DNA from: Haloarculaceae archaeon
GTDB taxonomy: Archaea; Halobacteriota; Halobacteria; Halobacteriales; Haloarculaceae
Direction of reading: 5' to 3'
Assembly (NCBI GenBank): GCA_028274885.1
Contig: JAQCMX010000171.1
Span: 1 to 32,219, forward strand
DNA: 32,219 bases
Part shown: positions 8,039 to 15,198 of the stretch, piece after piece
How positions within the stretch are numbered: the first letter of the stretch is position 1
Layout: every line of letters begins with the position of its first letter
Position numbers and translations under genes: made by a program
The notes under the pieces: model-generated
The model's database searches: none
What the model saw: the letters and a program-made list of their open reading frames with translations, nothing else
What the model was told of the DNA's origin: nothing

Positions 8039-8569
8039 ATGTTTGACTACACAACACCGGTCACCATGAGCTTCGGGATGCAGCGCCAAGCGATCGAACA
8101 GACGCAGGAAGCGATCCAGCAGAGTGTCGACTTCCAGAATCAGTTGACACAGGCGATGGCCGACGGACTCGAAAATCAGGAGTCAGTCCAGCGACGTGCC
8201 GTCGAGGCTCAGCAGGACGCCGTTCACAGCGCCCTCGATACGATGATGGCAGGCGTGCCCGGGGCCGACGCCACAGTCGAGGAGATGAAAGACACCGTAG
8301 ACGAAAGCTACGACCAACTCCTCGCCGGTCACGAACAGGCCTTCGACGAGATGTTCGCCGAACTGGATGCCGCAGTGGAGAGCAACGATGAGATAACCAG
8401 CGAATATCTAACTGCACTCGAAGAGCAGGTCGACATGTTTGTGCAAGCCCACGAGGACCTCGAGGCCCAGTCAATCGAGGTTGTCGACCAGGCAGCCGAG
8501 CAAGTCGACGAGATCCAGTCCCAGGTCGAGGAGATGGCCGAGGAAGCAACTGACGCGGTCAACGCATAG
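8039..8569 (+). CDS. Phasin-like all-helical acidic protein
   Basis: A 176-residue, strongly acidic protein predicted to be almost wholly helical. It is rich in Gln, Glu, Ala and Met, with no signal peptide, membrane span or cysteine. The N-terminal part (FGMQRQAIEQTQEAIQQS, then VDFQNQLTQAMADGLENQ) has the amphipathic Gln-rich character of phasins, the proteins that coat polyhydroxyalkanoate granules. The C-terminal third (QSQVEEMAEEATDAV) looks like a coiled coil. No pha synthase gene is nearby, so the phasin idea rests on composition and resemblance only. Alternatives are a conserved haloarchaeal coiled-coil protein of unknown role. It is monocistronic, with its own TATA box, an upstream repeat, and T-rich sequence downstream. 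Confidence 0.6.
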   Translation: MFDYTTPVTMSFGMQRQAIEQTQEAIQQSVDFQNQLTQAMADGLENQESVQRRAVEAQQDAVHSALDTMMAGVPGADATVEEMKDTVDESYDQLLAGHEQAFDEMFAELDAAVESNDEITSEYLTALEEQVDMFVQAHEDLEAQSIEVVDQAAEQVDEIQSQVEEMAEEATDAVNA

Positions 8570-8597
8570 CTTCTTCAGGCGAAATCAACAGAACGGA

Positions 8598-8640
8598 TTT
8601 TGTATTCGTTGCCTTCTCATTCTCCCTGTTTTATCTTTCT
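8598..8640 (+). terminator. T-rich region after the phasin-like gene
   Basis: Two TTTT runs (8598-8601 and 8629-8632) sit in a pyrimidine-rich stretch between the phasin-like stop and the radical SAM gene. Archaeal termination uses such T tracts without a hairpin. Weak support. Confidence 0.3.
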
Positions 8641-8741
8641 GACGGACACCTGCGGGCCCCGGCAGAGCCCGTGTTCGACGACCCCTGGCCTATAACCACG
8701 GAGTAGACATCGTTTTGAGTGTCGAGTAGCTACAACGGGGT

Positions 8742-10448
8742 ATGAAAGCGCCCAGCGACCTGCAGGTGACAATCGTCGATGGGTACGTCGACGAGCCGGC
8801 ACACTTCGGCGTGCCGCCGTACATCTCCACGTATCCCCGATACGTGGCCGGTGCGCTCGTGGATGCCGGCGTGTCCCGGGCTGGGATCTCGTATCACACA
8901 ATCGATGCGCTGCGCGAGGAGTCCAAGCGGTGGCGATCGGTCGAGAGGGCGGATCTCGTCGTCTACGTCGGCGGGATGACCGTCCCTGGCAAGTACGTCG
9001 GCGGGACACCAGCCGAACCGGAAGAGGTCAGGCGGATCGCCTGGACCGCCGAGGGGTCGACGCTGATGGGTGGGCCGGTCCGGTTCGGGGTCGGCGAGCA
9101 AAACGAGGGCGCAACCGAAACCGAACGCGACGATCTCGACTACGACTTCGTTGCCAAAGGCGACGTGGAGGCCGCCGTTTACGATCTCGTCCACGGCGGC
9201 ATGGAGGGTTTCAGCGACAGGATGCGGGACAACGAGGAGATCACTCGATGGGCGCGACAGGGAGCGTTTGTCGTGACCGACCACCCGAACCACCCGGAGT
9301 ATCTCATCTGCGAGATGGAGACCTCGCGGGGCTGTCCGTACCGGTGTTCTTTCTGTACCGAACCACTCTACGGCGCCGATCCGACCTTCCGTTCCCCGGC
9401 CTCTGTCGTCGGCGAGGTCTCGGCGCTCGCTGACCACGGTGTTCGTCATTTCCGGCTGGGCCGACAGGCTGACATTCTTGCCTACGGTGGTAACGGCAAA
9501 GCCCCCTGCCCCGACGCACTCCGGAACCTCTATCAGGGTATCCGGGATGCCGTTCCGGACCTCCGTACACTCCATCTCGACAATATGAACCCGATCACCA
9601 TCGTCGAGTGGCCCGAGAGGTCCCGCGAGGGTATCCGCATCATCGCCGAACACAATACACCGGGTGACACCGCTGCATTCGGTCTCGAGTCAGCCGACCC
9701 GCTCGTTCAGGAGGAAAACAATCTCAACGTGACCGCCGAGGAGTGTTTCCGTGCTGTGGAGATAGTCAACGAGGAAGCCGGGTGGCGTCCGGGCGATCCC
9801 GCCGAAACGAACGGGCCCGACGATGGCACCCGGCGCCTCCCGAAACTGTTGCCAGGGATCAACCTCGTCCACGGACTCAAAGGCGAGCGCGCAGAAACCT
9901 TCGAGCACAACCGACAGTTCCTCCAGCGCATCTACGACGCCGGCCTCATGCTCCGCCGGATCAATATCAGGCAGGTCATGGCCTTTGCCGGCACCGAGAT
10001 GTCCGAAACCGGTGCCGAGATTGCCCACGATCACAACCAGCAGTTCAAACAGTACAAACGCGAGATCCGTGAGGAGATCGACAACCCGATGCTCCAACGC
10101 GTTGCCCCACAAGGAACTGTTTTGGAGAACGTCCATCTCGAGTACCACCAGGACGGCCGGACCTTCGGCCGCCAGCTCGGGACGTATCCGCTTCTCGTTG
10201 CGGTTCCAGGCGAACGACCGCTCGGATCGGTCGTCGACGTGGCAATAACCGATCACGGCTACAGATCAGTCACCGGCGTCCCCTACCCGCTCGATGTCAA
10301 CAGCGCGTCGATGGACGAACTGACAGCGATCCCCGGGATCGGCGACCAGCGGGCTGGTGCTGTCGTCGTCGATCGGCCACACGAGTCACTGCCAAAGGCC
10401 GAGCAACTCAAGCAGTTTGCGACCGTCGAATTCGAAGGTGCTGACTGA
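8742..10448 (+). CDS. Radical SAM protein with C-terminal helix-hairpin-helix (COG1031 type)
   Basis: A 568-residue radical SAM enzyme of unknown reaction. The N-terminal 190 residues resemble the B12-binding-like region found in many such enzymes. The [4Fe-4S] motif is C198-x3-C202-x2-C205 within SRGCPYRCSFCTEPL. A TIM-barrel core follows (for example FGLESADPLVQEENN, then LPGINLVHGLKGE). The C-terminus ends in a ComEA-like helix-hairpin-helix, LDVNSASMDELTAIPGIG from residue 517, typical of DNA or RNA contact. This layout matches the archaeal family COG1031. The chemistry is not known to me; RNA modification is a guess from the HhH. A TATA-like CTATAAC near 8690 would give a short leader. 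No partner gene is adjacent. Confidence 0.88.
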   Translation: MKAPSDLQVTIVDGYVDEPAHFGVPPYISTYPRYVAGALVDAGVSRAGISYHTIDALREESKRWRSVERADLVVYVGGMTVPGKYVGGTPAEPEEVRRIAWTAEGSTLMGGPVRFGVGEQNEGATETERDDLDYDFVAKGDVEAAVYDLVHGGMEGFSDRMRDNEEITRWARQGAFVVTDHPNHPEYLICEMETSRGCPYRCSFCTEPLYGADPTFRSPASVVGEVSALADHGVRHFRLGRQADILAYGGNGKAPCPDALRNLYQGIRDAVPDLRTLHLDNMNPITIVEWPERSREGIRIIAEHNTPGDTAAFGLESADPLVQEENNLNVTAEECFRAVEIVNEEAGWRPGDPAETNGPDDGTRRLPKLLPGINLVHGLKGERAETFEHNRQFLQRIYDAGLMLRRINIRQVMAFAGTEMSETGAEIAHDHNQQFKQYKREIREEIDNPMLQRVAPQGTVLENVHLEYHQDGRTFGRQLGTYPLLVAVPGERPLGSVVDVAITDHGYRSVTGVPYPLDVNSASMDELTAIPGIGDQRAGAVVVDRPHESLPKAEQLKQFATVEFEGAD

Positions 10449-10453
10449 TCCCG

Positions 10454-10627
10454 TCAGTCCTTGGCCGCGAAGTAGCTGGTGAAAAATCCGGACAGAAACG
10501 CCGAAACCGCAACCGATAGAAGTAGCTCGTTGCGGTCCCAGGGCTCTTCATCTGCGGTGAGAGCGGTGAACCCGACGCTGACGAGAAGCGACACGATTCC
10601 GTTGATAGTGTGATCTGTCAGAGACAT
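10454..10627 (-). CDS. 57-residue membrane protein, unknown function
   Basis: A short gene on the minus strand, start ATG (complement of 10625-10627), stop TGA (complement of 10454-10456). The product has two hydrophobic helices: INGIVSLLVSVGFTALTA (about residues 8-25) and LLLSVAVSAFLSGFFTSYF (about 35-53). They are joined by a charged turn DEEPWDRNE, and the protein ends in AAKD. A TATA-like element is centred 26 nt upstream, so the gene has its own leaderless promoter. GC-rich third positions match the neighbours. It is convergent with the radical SAM gene, 5 nt between stops. It resembles small two-helix haloarchaeal membrane proteins, but I recognise no family. Confidence 0.72.
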   Translation of the reverse strand: MSLTDHTINGIVSLLVSVGFTALTADEEPWDRNELLLSVAVSAFLSGFFTSYFAAKD

Positions 10628-10636
10628 ATACGTAAT

Positions 10637-10909
10637 CTAACCTCGACGGGTATAGTTGTTTTTGTCAGTGACGACCGTGTCACTCCGGCTTGGTGGATGT
10701 GGCCGCCCCCTCCCGAAGCCTCTCGGCCCCTTTTGCACTCTGTCTGTGGTAACGGCGCTGTAGGGCTCTACGAGTACGCTGTCGAGTGTCGTGACGTTCA
10801 TGTCCACCGCCGTCGCCCCGCAGACTGCTCCAGGGGAAACTGTTGTCTCGGGATCGGTGTGTGCCGATTCCGCAATTTCGGGCCGCGTGTCCTTGTGCGA
10901 CCCGATCAC
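10637..10909 (-). CDS. Possible GTG-started ORF coupled to the upstream membrane gene (doubtful)
   Basis: A 90-codon frame begins at GTG (complement of 10907-10909) and overlaps the stop of the 223-residue membrane gene in a GTGA arrangement that would allow translational coupling. The first 55 or so residues are mildly acidic and have normal codon use. The last third is Arg/Gly/Pro-rich and overruns the promoter of the 57-residue gene, which suggests noncoding sequence or a decayed gene. No domain is recognised. If it is not real, the 278-nt interval 10628-10905 holds only that promoter. Confidence 0.22.
   Translation of the reverse strand: MIGSHKDTRPEIAESAHTDPETTVSPGAVCGATAVDMNVTTLDSVLVEPYSAVTTDRVQKGPRGFGRGRPHPPSRSDTVVTDKNNYTRRG
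10651..10657 (-). promoter_or_regulatory. TATA-like element of the 57-residue gene
   Basis: The minus strand reads AACTATA, centred about 26 nt from the ATG at 10627. Confidence 0.5.
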
Positions 10910-11577
10910 ATGTTGACATCCGCCTTGTCGTCCTCGCCGACGCCCTCGTCCCGAAGCACCGTCGCCCCCGGCAGAAGTGCTGTGAGCTTCGTGACGTAGC
11001 CCAGTTTGAACAGACCCAGCTGCGATAGTATGCCAAGGATGAAAAGACCAGCAAAGATCGGTTCACTCATATCGAAGATGAGCGGATCAAGCGTGACCCC
11101 GTCCTGTGCAGCCTCGAATTCGGTCATCGTCAGCGACCGTGAGGCGAGCGAGGCACCGATAAACGAGGTGACAAGCACCATCATGGTCCGGGTCAAAAAC
11201 ATCCCGATTCCCGCGATGACAAGGCCAGCAGCGAGTGCTCCGCCGGCCTCCACCACAAGTGAGGGGTCATCGAGCATGGGCACGACGACGTTCAGTCCAA
11301 AGATAATACCGATCACGAAGCTCAATGCGGCGATCGCAAGCGACAGTAGGGCGTACGTCAGCAAGACCCCTGCTACCGCCCCGAGCGGGATTGCAAGAAC
11401 CAGTCCGACCGTATCCCCCACGCCGGCAGCGTCGGCTACCGACGGTGAGAACAGGTACCCTGCCCCGCTACCGATTGCCATCCCAAGCAGTCCAACCCCA
11501 TATATCGAGAGCGCAGCCCCGGAAAACAACAGGATTGCGCCTCCAAGTACCAGTCCAACCGTCGTGAGCGTGCTCAT
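10906..11577 (-). CDS. Polytopic membrane protein, unknown function
   Basis: A 223-residue protein with about six or seven hydrophobic segments and many small residues (Gly, Ala). Examples are TVGLVLGGAILLFSGAAL (about residues 6-23), IPLGAVAGVLLTYALLSL, AALSFVIGIIFGLNVVVPML, AAGLVIAGIGMFLTRTMMVL and IFAGLFILGILSQLGLF. The C-terminal 25 residues are charged and probably cytoplasmic. The topology is reminiscent of DUF4203/TMEM198-like proteins, but I cannot confirm that. A TATA-like element is 27 nt upstream of the ATG. The following small genes on the same strand may be read through from it. Confidence 0.8.
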   Translation of the reverse strand: MSTLTTVGLVLGGAILLFSGAALSIYGVGLLGMAIGSGAGYLFSPSVADAAGVGDTVGLVLAIPLGAVAGVLLTYALLSLAIAALSFVIGIIFGLNVVVPMLDDPSLVVEAGGALAAGLVIAGIGMFLTRTMMVLVTSFIGASLASRSLTMTEFEAAQDGVTLDPLIFDMSEPIFAGLFILGILSQLGLFKLGYVTKLTALLPGATVLRDEGVGEDDKADVNM

Positions 11578-11600
11578 ACACTGTGTTCATGTAAGACGTG

Positions 11601-11608
11601 TACATAAC
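11601..11608 (-). promoter_or_regulatory. TATA-like element of the 223-residue membrane gene
   Basis: The minus strand reads GTTATGTA, centred about 27 nt upstream of the start at 11577. Confidence 0.45.
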
Positions 11609-11858
11609 GTTGGTGGGACCGTACCGACCAGAGGCGGTATCTGTTCGGTTTGTACGGCCTCAAACGGCGCGGGCGACCCGGATCCGGCCCAACGAAACCC
11701 ATTGAATACCATCTTCCGGTAATCCGAACCGAGAAGGGCTGAGACGTGCAGATTCGAGAGGGCATGCGAACGACAGTCAAACTTAATGGAACAGATAGTG
11801 TGATCGGATACCGACGTTTCCGGCTGTCTGACAGGCCTCGAACGGTCGCTCCCAAAAA
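11609..11858. other. Noncoding interval upstream of tfb
   Basis: This is part of a 371-nt gap between the divergent membrane gene and tfb. No supported ORF, tRNA or strong hairpin was seen. The part nearest tfb (11851-11890) turns sharply AT-rich and carries the promoter. Confidence 0.5.
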
Positions 11859-11888
11859 GTTTAAATATATTTCGCACTAACATATATT
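11859..11888 (+). promoter_or_regulatory. Core promoter region of tfb
   Basis: A purine-rich BRE-like stretch (CCCAAAAAG) is followed by TTTAAATAT at 11860-11868, and a second TATA-like CATATATT lies at 11881-11888. The first would give a leader of roughly 60 nt, the second roughly 35 nt. Both differ from the leaderless pattern common in this window. Confidence 0.6.
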
Positions 11889-11948
11889 CAGCTAATATCC
11901 CGGGATTTTTCCAAAAGGAACCTGCCCGGATAGCACATTGCCCCCACA

Positions 11949-12914
11949 ATGAGTAACCCAAATACACGGACACGAACAGAGGAAACGGAGCAGACTGAAA
12001 CAGAGGAATCGACCAGCTTGGACTGCCCGGAGTGTAGCGGAACCCTGGTTGTCGACGACGAACACGGCGAGACGATCTGCCAGGAGTGTGGCCTGGTCGT
12101 CGAGGAGGACTCCGTCGACCGCGGCCCCGAATGGCGCGCATTTGACGCCAAGGAGAAAGACGAGAAATCCCGTGTCGGCGCGCCGACCACCAACATGATG
12201 CACGACAAGGGTCTATCAACGAACATTGACTGGCGCGACAAGGACGCGTACGGAAACGCGCTCGGTGCGAAACAGCGCAAAAAGATGCAGCGTTTGCGCA
12301 AGTGGAACGAGCGGTTCCGGACGCGTGACTCCAAGGAACGCAACCTCAAACAGGCCCTTGGCGAGATCGACCGGATGGCCAGCGCACTTGGACTCCCGGA
12401 AAACGTCCGTGAGACAGCTAGTGTCATCTATCGGCGTGCTCTCGACGAGAACCTCCTGCCCGGCCGCTCCATCGAAGGTGTCTCTACGGCCTCGGTGTAC
12501 GCTGCCGCTCGCCAGGCCGGGGTTCCCCGGTCGCTCGACGAGATCACGGAGGTCTCCCGCGTCGAAAAAAGCGAGATCGCACGCACCTACCGCTACGTCG
12601 TTCGCGAACTCGGGCTCGAGGTCAAGCCCGCTGACCCTGAGAGCTACGTACCCCGGTTTGCCTCGTCGCTGGGCCTCTCCGAGGAGGCCGAACGCCGGGC
12701 TCGCCAACTCCTCCAGAACGCCAAAGAACAGGGCGTCCACTCCGGCAAGTCACCGGTTGGGCTCGCTGCCGCTGCGGTGTATGCGGCCGCCCTGCTCACA
12801 AACGAAAAGACGACGCAGGCGGCTGTCAGCGAAGTGGCCGACATCTCCGAGGTCACCATTCGGAACCGCTACCACGAGTTGCTCGAGGCCGAACAGGACC
12901 TCCCGGTCGCGTAA
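11949..12914 (+). CDS. tfb: Transcription initiation factor TFB
   Basis: A 321-residue archaeal TFIIB homologue that bridges TBP-TATA DNA and RNA polymerase. An acidic/Thr-rich N-terminal tail precedes the zinc ribbon with C26, C29, C44 and C47 (CPEC...CQEC). The B-finger/linker region follows (RGPEWRAFDAKEKDEKSRVG). Two cyclin-like repeats come next, about residues 125-220 (ALGEIDRMASALGLP to SLDEITEVSRV) and 225-318 (YVPRFASSLGLSEEA to ISEVTIRNRYHELLEAE). Length is normal and all key features are present. Haloarchaea carry several TFBs with different regulons; which one this is cannot be told here. A hairpin and T-run follow the stop. Confidence 0.97.
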   Translation: MSNPNTRTRTEETEQTETEESTSLDCPECSGTLVVDDEHGETICQECGLVVEEDSVDRGPEWRAFDAKEKDEKSRVGAPTTNMMHDKGLSTNIDWRDKDAYGNALGAKQRKKMQRLRKWNERFRTRDSKERNLKQALGEIDRMASALGLPENVRETASVIYRRALDENLLPGRSIEGVSTASVYAAARQAGVPRSLDEITEVSRVEKSEIARTYRYVVRELGLEVKPADPESYVPRFASSLGLSEEAERRARQLLQNAKEQGVHSGKSPVGLAAAAVYAAALLTNEKTTQAAVSEVADISEVTIRNRYHELLEAEQDLPVA

Positions 12915-12952
12915 CTCGCTCTCTGAGAGCTGCGAGGTCGACCGGTTTTTTT
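12915..12952 (+). terminator. Hairpin plus T7 after tfb
   Basis: CTCGC (12915-12919) can pair with GCGAG (12932-12936), with a short inner CTC/GAG stem. Seven T's follow at 12946-12952. This is a plausible terminator directly after the stop codon and before the next promoter. Confidence 0.5.
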
Positions 12953-12985
12953 CCTCAAAAATCACTCCTGATAACTGCATCCCCA

Positions 12986-12992
12986 CGTTTAG
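12986..12992 (+). promoter_or_regulatory. TATA-like element of the receptor-module gene
   Basis: CGTTTAG is centred 29 nt before the ATG at 13018, supporting that start and an independent promoter after the tfb terminator. Confidence 0.45.
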
Positions 12993-13017
12993 GGTTTTTG
13001 AGCGATATACCGTATGT

Positions 13018-13923
13018 ATGGCTTCTGATTCAACGAATCCGGAGGGTGCACCCGAGCTCACGGGGAGTAAAGACGAACAAACCGACGAACTCGGCGCAGC
13101 CATCGACGAGTTGCTCCGGACGTCAGAGGATGTCTCAAGCAGCTCTCAGGAGATAAGCGACCTCGCAAACGAACAGTCCGAGACGATGCAGGAGGTCTCG
13201 GGGGAAGTGGCGAACCTCTCGGCGACCGTCGAGGAGGTCGCATCGAGCGCTACGCAGGTCAAGACGGTCAGTACCGACGCCCGGGAGTTGGCGGATGAGG
13301 GGCGGTCTATCGCCGATGACGCAATCGATGCCATGCAGGCGGTCGATCAGGCAAACAACGAGGTTTCTGCGGACGTCCGGCAACTCCGCGATCGCGTCAA
13401 CGAGATCGACGAGATCGTCGAGGTGATAAACGATATCGCGGACCAGACGAACATGCTGGCACTCAACGCCTCGATCGAGGCAGCCCGGGCGGGCGAAGCC
13501 GGCGAGGGTTTCGCGGTGGTCGCAGACGAGGTCAAAACCCTTGCCGAGGACTCCCAGGAGAACGCAACGGAGATCGAAGGTCTCGTCTCAAACATCAAAA
13601 ACGACATGCAAGAGACCGTCCAGAGCATCGAACGAGCAAACGAGCAGGTCGAGGCGGGCATCAGACAGGTCGACGAGGCGGTCGATATTCTTCAGCGCAT
13701 CGACGAGGCGGTCACCGAGGCAGCACAGGGCGCAGAGGAGGTCGCCTCCGCGACCAACGACCAGGCTGCAAGCACCGAAGAGGTGGCCAGTATGATCGAC
13801 TCGACAGCCGAAAACGCCGGGGTGGTTGCCGAAGAGATCCAGCAAATTGCCGCCGCAAACCAGCAACAGACAGCAAAGAGCAACGAGATCAAACGCCTCG
13901 TCGACCAGCTCGACGAGACGTGA
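13018..13923 (+). CDS. Soluble chemoreceptor signalling module without sensor domain
   Basis: A 301-residue methyl-accepting chemotaxis-type protein made of almost nothing but the cytoplasmic four-helix-bundle signalling domain. The conserved hairpin tip, which contacts CheA/CheW, lies around residues 138-180 (DQTNMLALNASIEAARAGEA, then GEGFAVVADEVKTLAEDS). Heptad-rich helices with many Glu/Gln pairs flank it and could include methylation sites. No membrane span, HAMP, PAS, globin or other input domain is present; the first 30 residues are a polar, low-complexity tail. It may sense through a partner or act as an intracellular adaptor. The start at 13018 is set by the promoter and the stop in the nearby 13014 frame. 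Confidence 0.92.
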   Translation: MASDSTNPEGAPELTGSKDEQTDELGAAIDELLRTSEDVSSSSQEISDLANEQSETMQEVSGEVANLSATVEEVASSATQVKTVSTDARELADEGRSIADDAIDAMQAVDQANNEVSADVRQLRDRVNEIDEIVEVINDIADQTNMLALNASIEAARAGEAGEGFAVVADEVKTLAEDSQENATEIEGLVSNIKNDMQETVQSIERANEQVEAGIRQVDEAVDILQRIDEAVTEAAQGAEEVASATNDQAASTEEVASMIDSTAENAGVVAEEIQQIAAANQQQTAKSNEIKRLVDQLDET

Positions 13924-13932
13924 ACGCAGGGG

Positions 13933-13938
13933 TTTTTT
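13933..13938 (+). terminator. T-run between receptor module and aroD
   Basis: TTTTTT begins 10 nt after the TGA of the receptor-module gene, in GC-rich surroundings. It is a plausible archaeal T-tract terminator but could also belong to the aroD promoter (27 nt before 13963). Confidence 0.35.
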
Positions 13939-13962
13939 CCGCCGGCCCCGGATAGCCGGGAT

Positions 13963-14691
13963 ATGGACTTTGACTCGTTTCTGCTCGCCGCGAGCACACC
14001 GGATCTGTCAGTGGAGCCGGCTGCGCGCGAGTATGCCGACGCCATCGAGTTCCGGATGGATCTCGCTTCGGATGGGCTGACAGCCCTGAGCGCCTACGAC
14101 GGGGCTTTGCCCGTCCTTGTCACCAACCGTCTCAAGCGGGAGGGAGGAGAGGCTCCGGATACCGCACAACGCCTCTCCGAACTGAGGACGGCGATCGAAC
14201 ACCCGTGTGTTACAGCGGTCGATGTAGAGCTTTCGGCGGTCCGCGACGGCGATACCGCGTCCGTCCGCACCGACGCCCGGGAGCAGGAGGTTTCGGTGGT
14301 GGTGTCGACCCACGATTTCACGGGAACGCCCCCGCGCTCCGAGATGTGCAGGTTACTTTCGGCCGCAAGCGAGTACGGGGACGTGGCGAAACTGGCGGTG
14401 ACCGCCCAGTCCCGTGGCGACGTCCTCGATTTGCTCCTGGTCACCCGGGAGCTGACGGCACGAGGGGACGCCGTCGCGACCATGGCGATGGGGGAACTCG
14501 GTCGTCACTCGCGTGCGGTGGCCCCGCTGTATGGCTCCCGGATCGGGTACGCGCCGGTGGATCCTGCGAGCGCGACGGCCCCCGGTCAGTTCGATCTGGC
14601 CAGCTTACGCGACCTGGTCGATCGGCTCGCGGGCGACGGCCCCCCATCCGCCAGCGGGACCGGCTCCTCAGCCGCCGGTGCGGAAGATTAA
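13963..14691 (+). CDS. aroD: 3-dehydroquinate dehydratase, type I
   Basis: A 242-residue type I dehydroquinase that dehydrates 3-dehydroquinate to 3-dehydroshikimate through a Schiff base. Visible active-site elements are EFRMD (substrate-binding Glu/Arg), H117 in VVSTHDF, Schiff-base K143 in VAKLAV, and the C-terminal MAMGELGRHSR loop that binds the carboxylate. The last 20 residues are a low-complexity Gly/Ser/Ala tail. The start at 13963 gives the MDFDSFLLAAST beginning typical of the archaeal enzyme. The gene for the preceding step, DHQ synthase II, lies just beyond the next gene on the other strand. Confidence 0.95.
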   Translation: MDFDSFLLAASTPDLSVEPAAREYADAIEFRMDLASDGLTALSAYDGALPVLVTNRLKREGGEAPDTAQRLSELRTAIEHPCVTAVDVELSAVRDGDTASVRTDAREQEVSVVVSTHDFTGTPPRSEMCRLLSAASEYGDVAKLAVTAQSRGDVLDLLLVTRELTARGDAVATMAMGELGRHSRAVAPLYGSRIGYAPVDPASATAPGQFDLASLRDLVDRLAGDGPPSASGTGSSAAGAED

Positions 14692-14693
14692 AC
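14686..14693 (+). promoter_or_regulatory. TATA-like element inside the aroD stop
   Basis: GATTAAAC overlaps the aroD TAA and is centred 28 nt before the GTG at 14718. It decides that start for the next gene and implies a leaderless GTG mRNA. Confidence 0.5.
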
Positions 14694-14717
14694 ACTCAGT
14701 CCACCGAGATTCCGGTT

Positions 14718-15167
14718 GTGAGCGATACCCAGCCCTCCCAGTCGGAAAAAAAGACCTGGCTGGCCGCGCTGCTGACACTGCTGGTGCCAGGGCTTGGCCA
14801 CCTCTATATCCGGATGTGGGGCGGGGCTGTCCTGTGGTTTTTACTTTACTTCACTGCGACTGTTGTGCTCTTTCCCACACAGTCTACCCCGTCGGATCTG
14901 TCCCTCGACGGGTTGGTTGCCTGGGGGGAGGCAATGCCTATCGAGGTGGCATTGACAATCATGGGTATCACTGCACTGTGCATGGCCGACGTCTACGTCC
15001 GCACTAAACAGCTCAATCAGCGCCCGATACAACGATCCGGATCGGGGTCGGATGTCCAGCGCTGTCCCGACTGTGGCAAGGAACTCGACGCCGACCTCGA
15101 TTTCTGTCACTGGTGTACGACAGAACTTCCGAAGGCCGATTCGAACGACCGTACCGACGAGTCCTGA
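14718..15167 (+). CDS. Small membrane protein with C-terminal zinc ribbon
   Basis: A 149-residue protein starting at GTG. After a polar N-terminus (about 12 residues) come a hydrophobic block like the TM2 family (LLTLLVPGLGHLYIRMWGGA, then VLWFLLYFTATVVLF, about residues 16-53) and another span (VALTIMGITALCMADVYV, about 76-95). The C-terminus has a zinc ribbon CPDC-x9-CHWC, probably cytoplasmic. The role is unknown; membrane anchoring of a metal-binding adaptor is an inference. It sits between aroD (same strand, 26 nt) and DHQ synthase II (convergent, 31 nt). Confidence 0.82.
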   Translation: MSDTQPSQSEKKTWLAALLTLLVPGLGHLYIRMWGGAVLWFLLYFTATVVLFPTQSTPSDLSLDGLVAWGEAMPIEVALTIMGITALCMADVYVRTKQLNQRPIQRSGSGSDVQRCPDCGKELDADLDFCHWCTTELPKADSNDRTDES

Positions 15168-15198
15168 TCCGGCCCCTCCGACGCTGGCTCCGATCTGC

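Noticed and set aside
12226..13017. Fusion of a 264-codon upstream frame to the receptor module
   Set aside because: The upstream part is out of frame with tfb on the same DNA, Arg/Ser-rich, and crosses a terminator and promoter. The receptor module starts at 13018.
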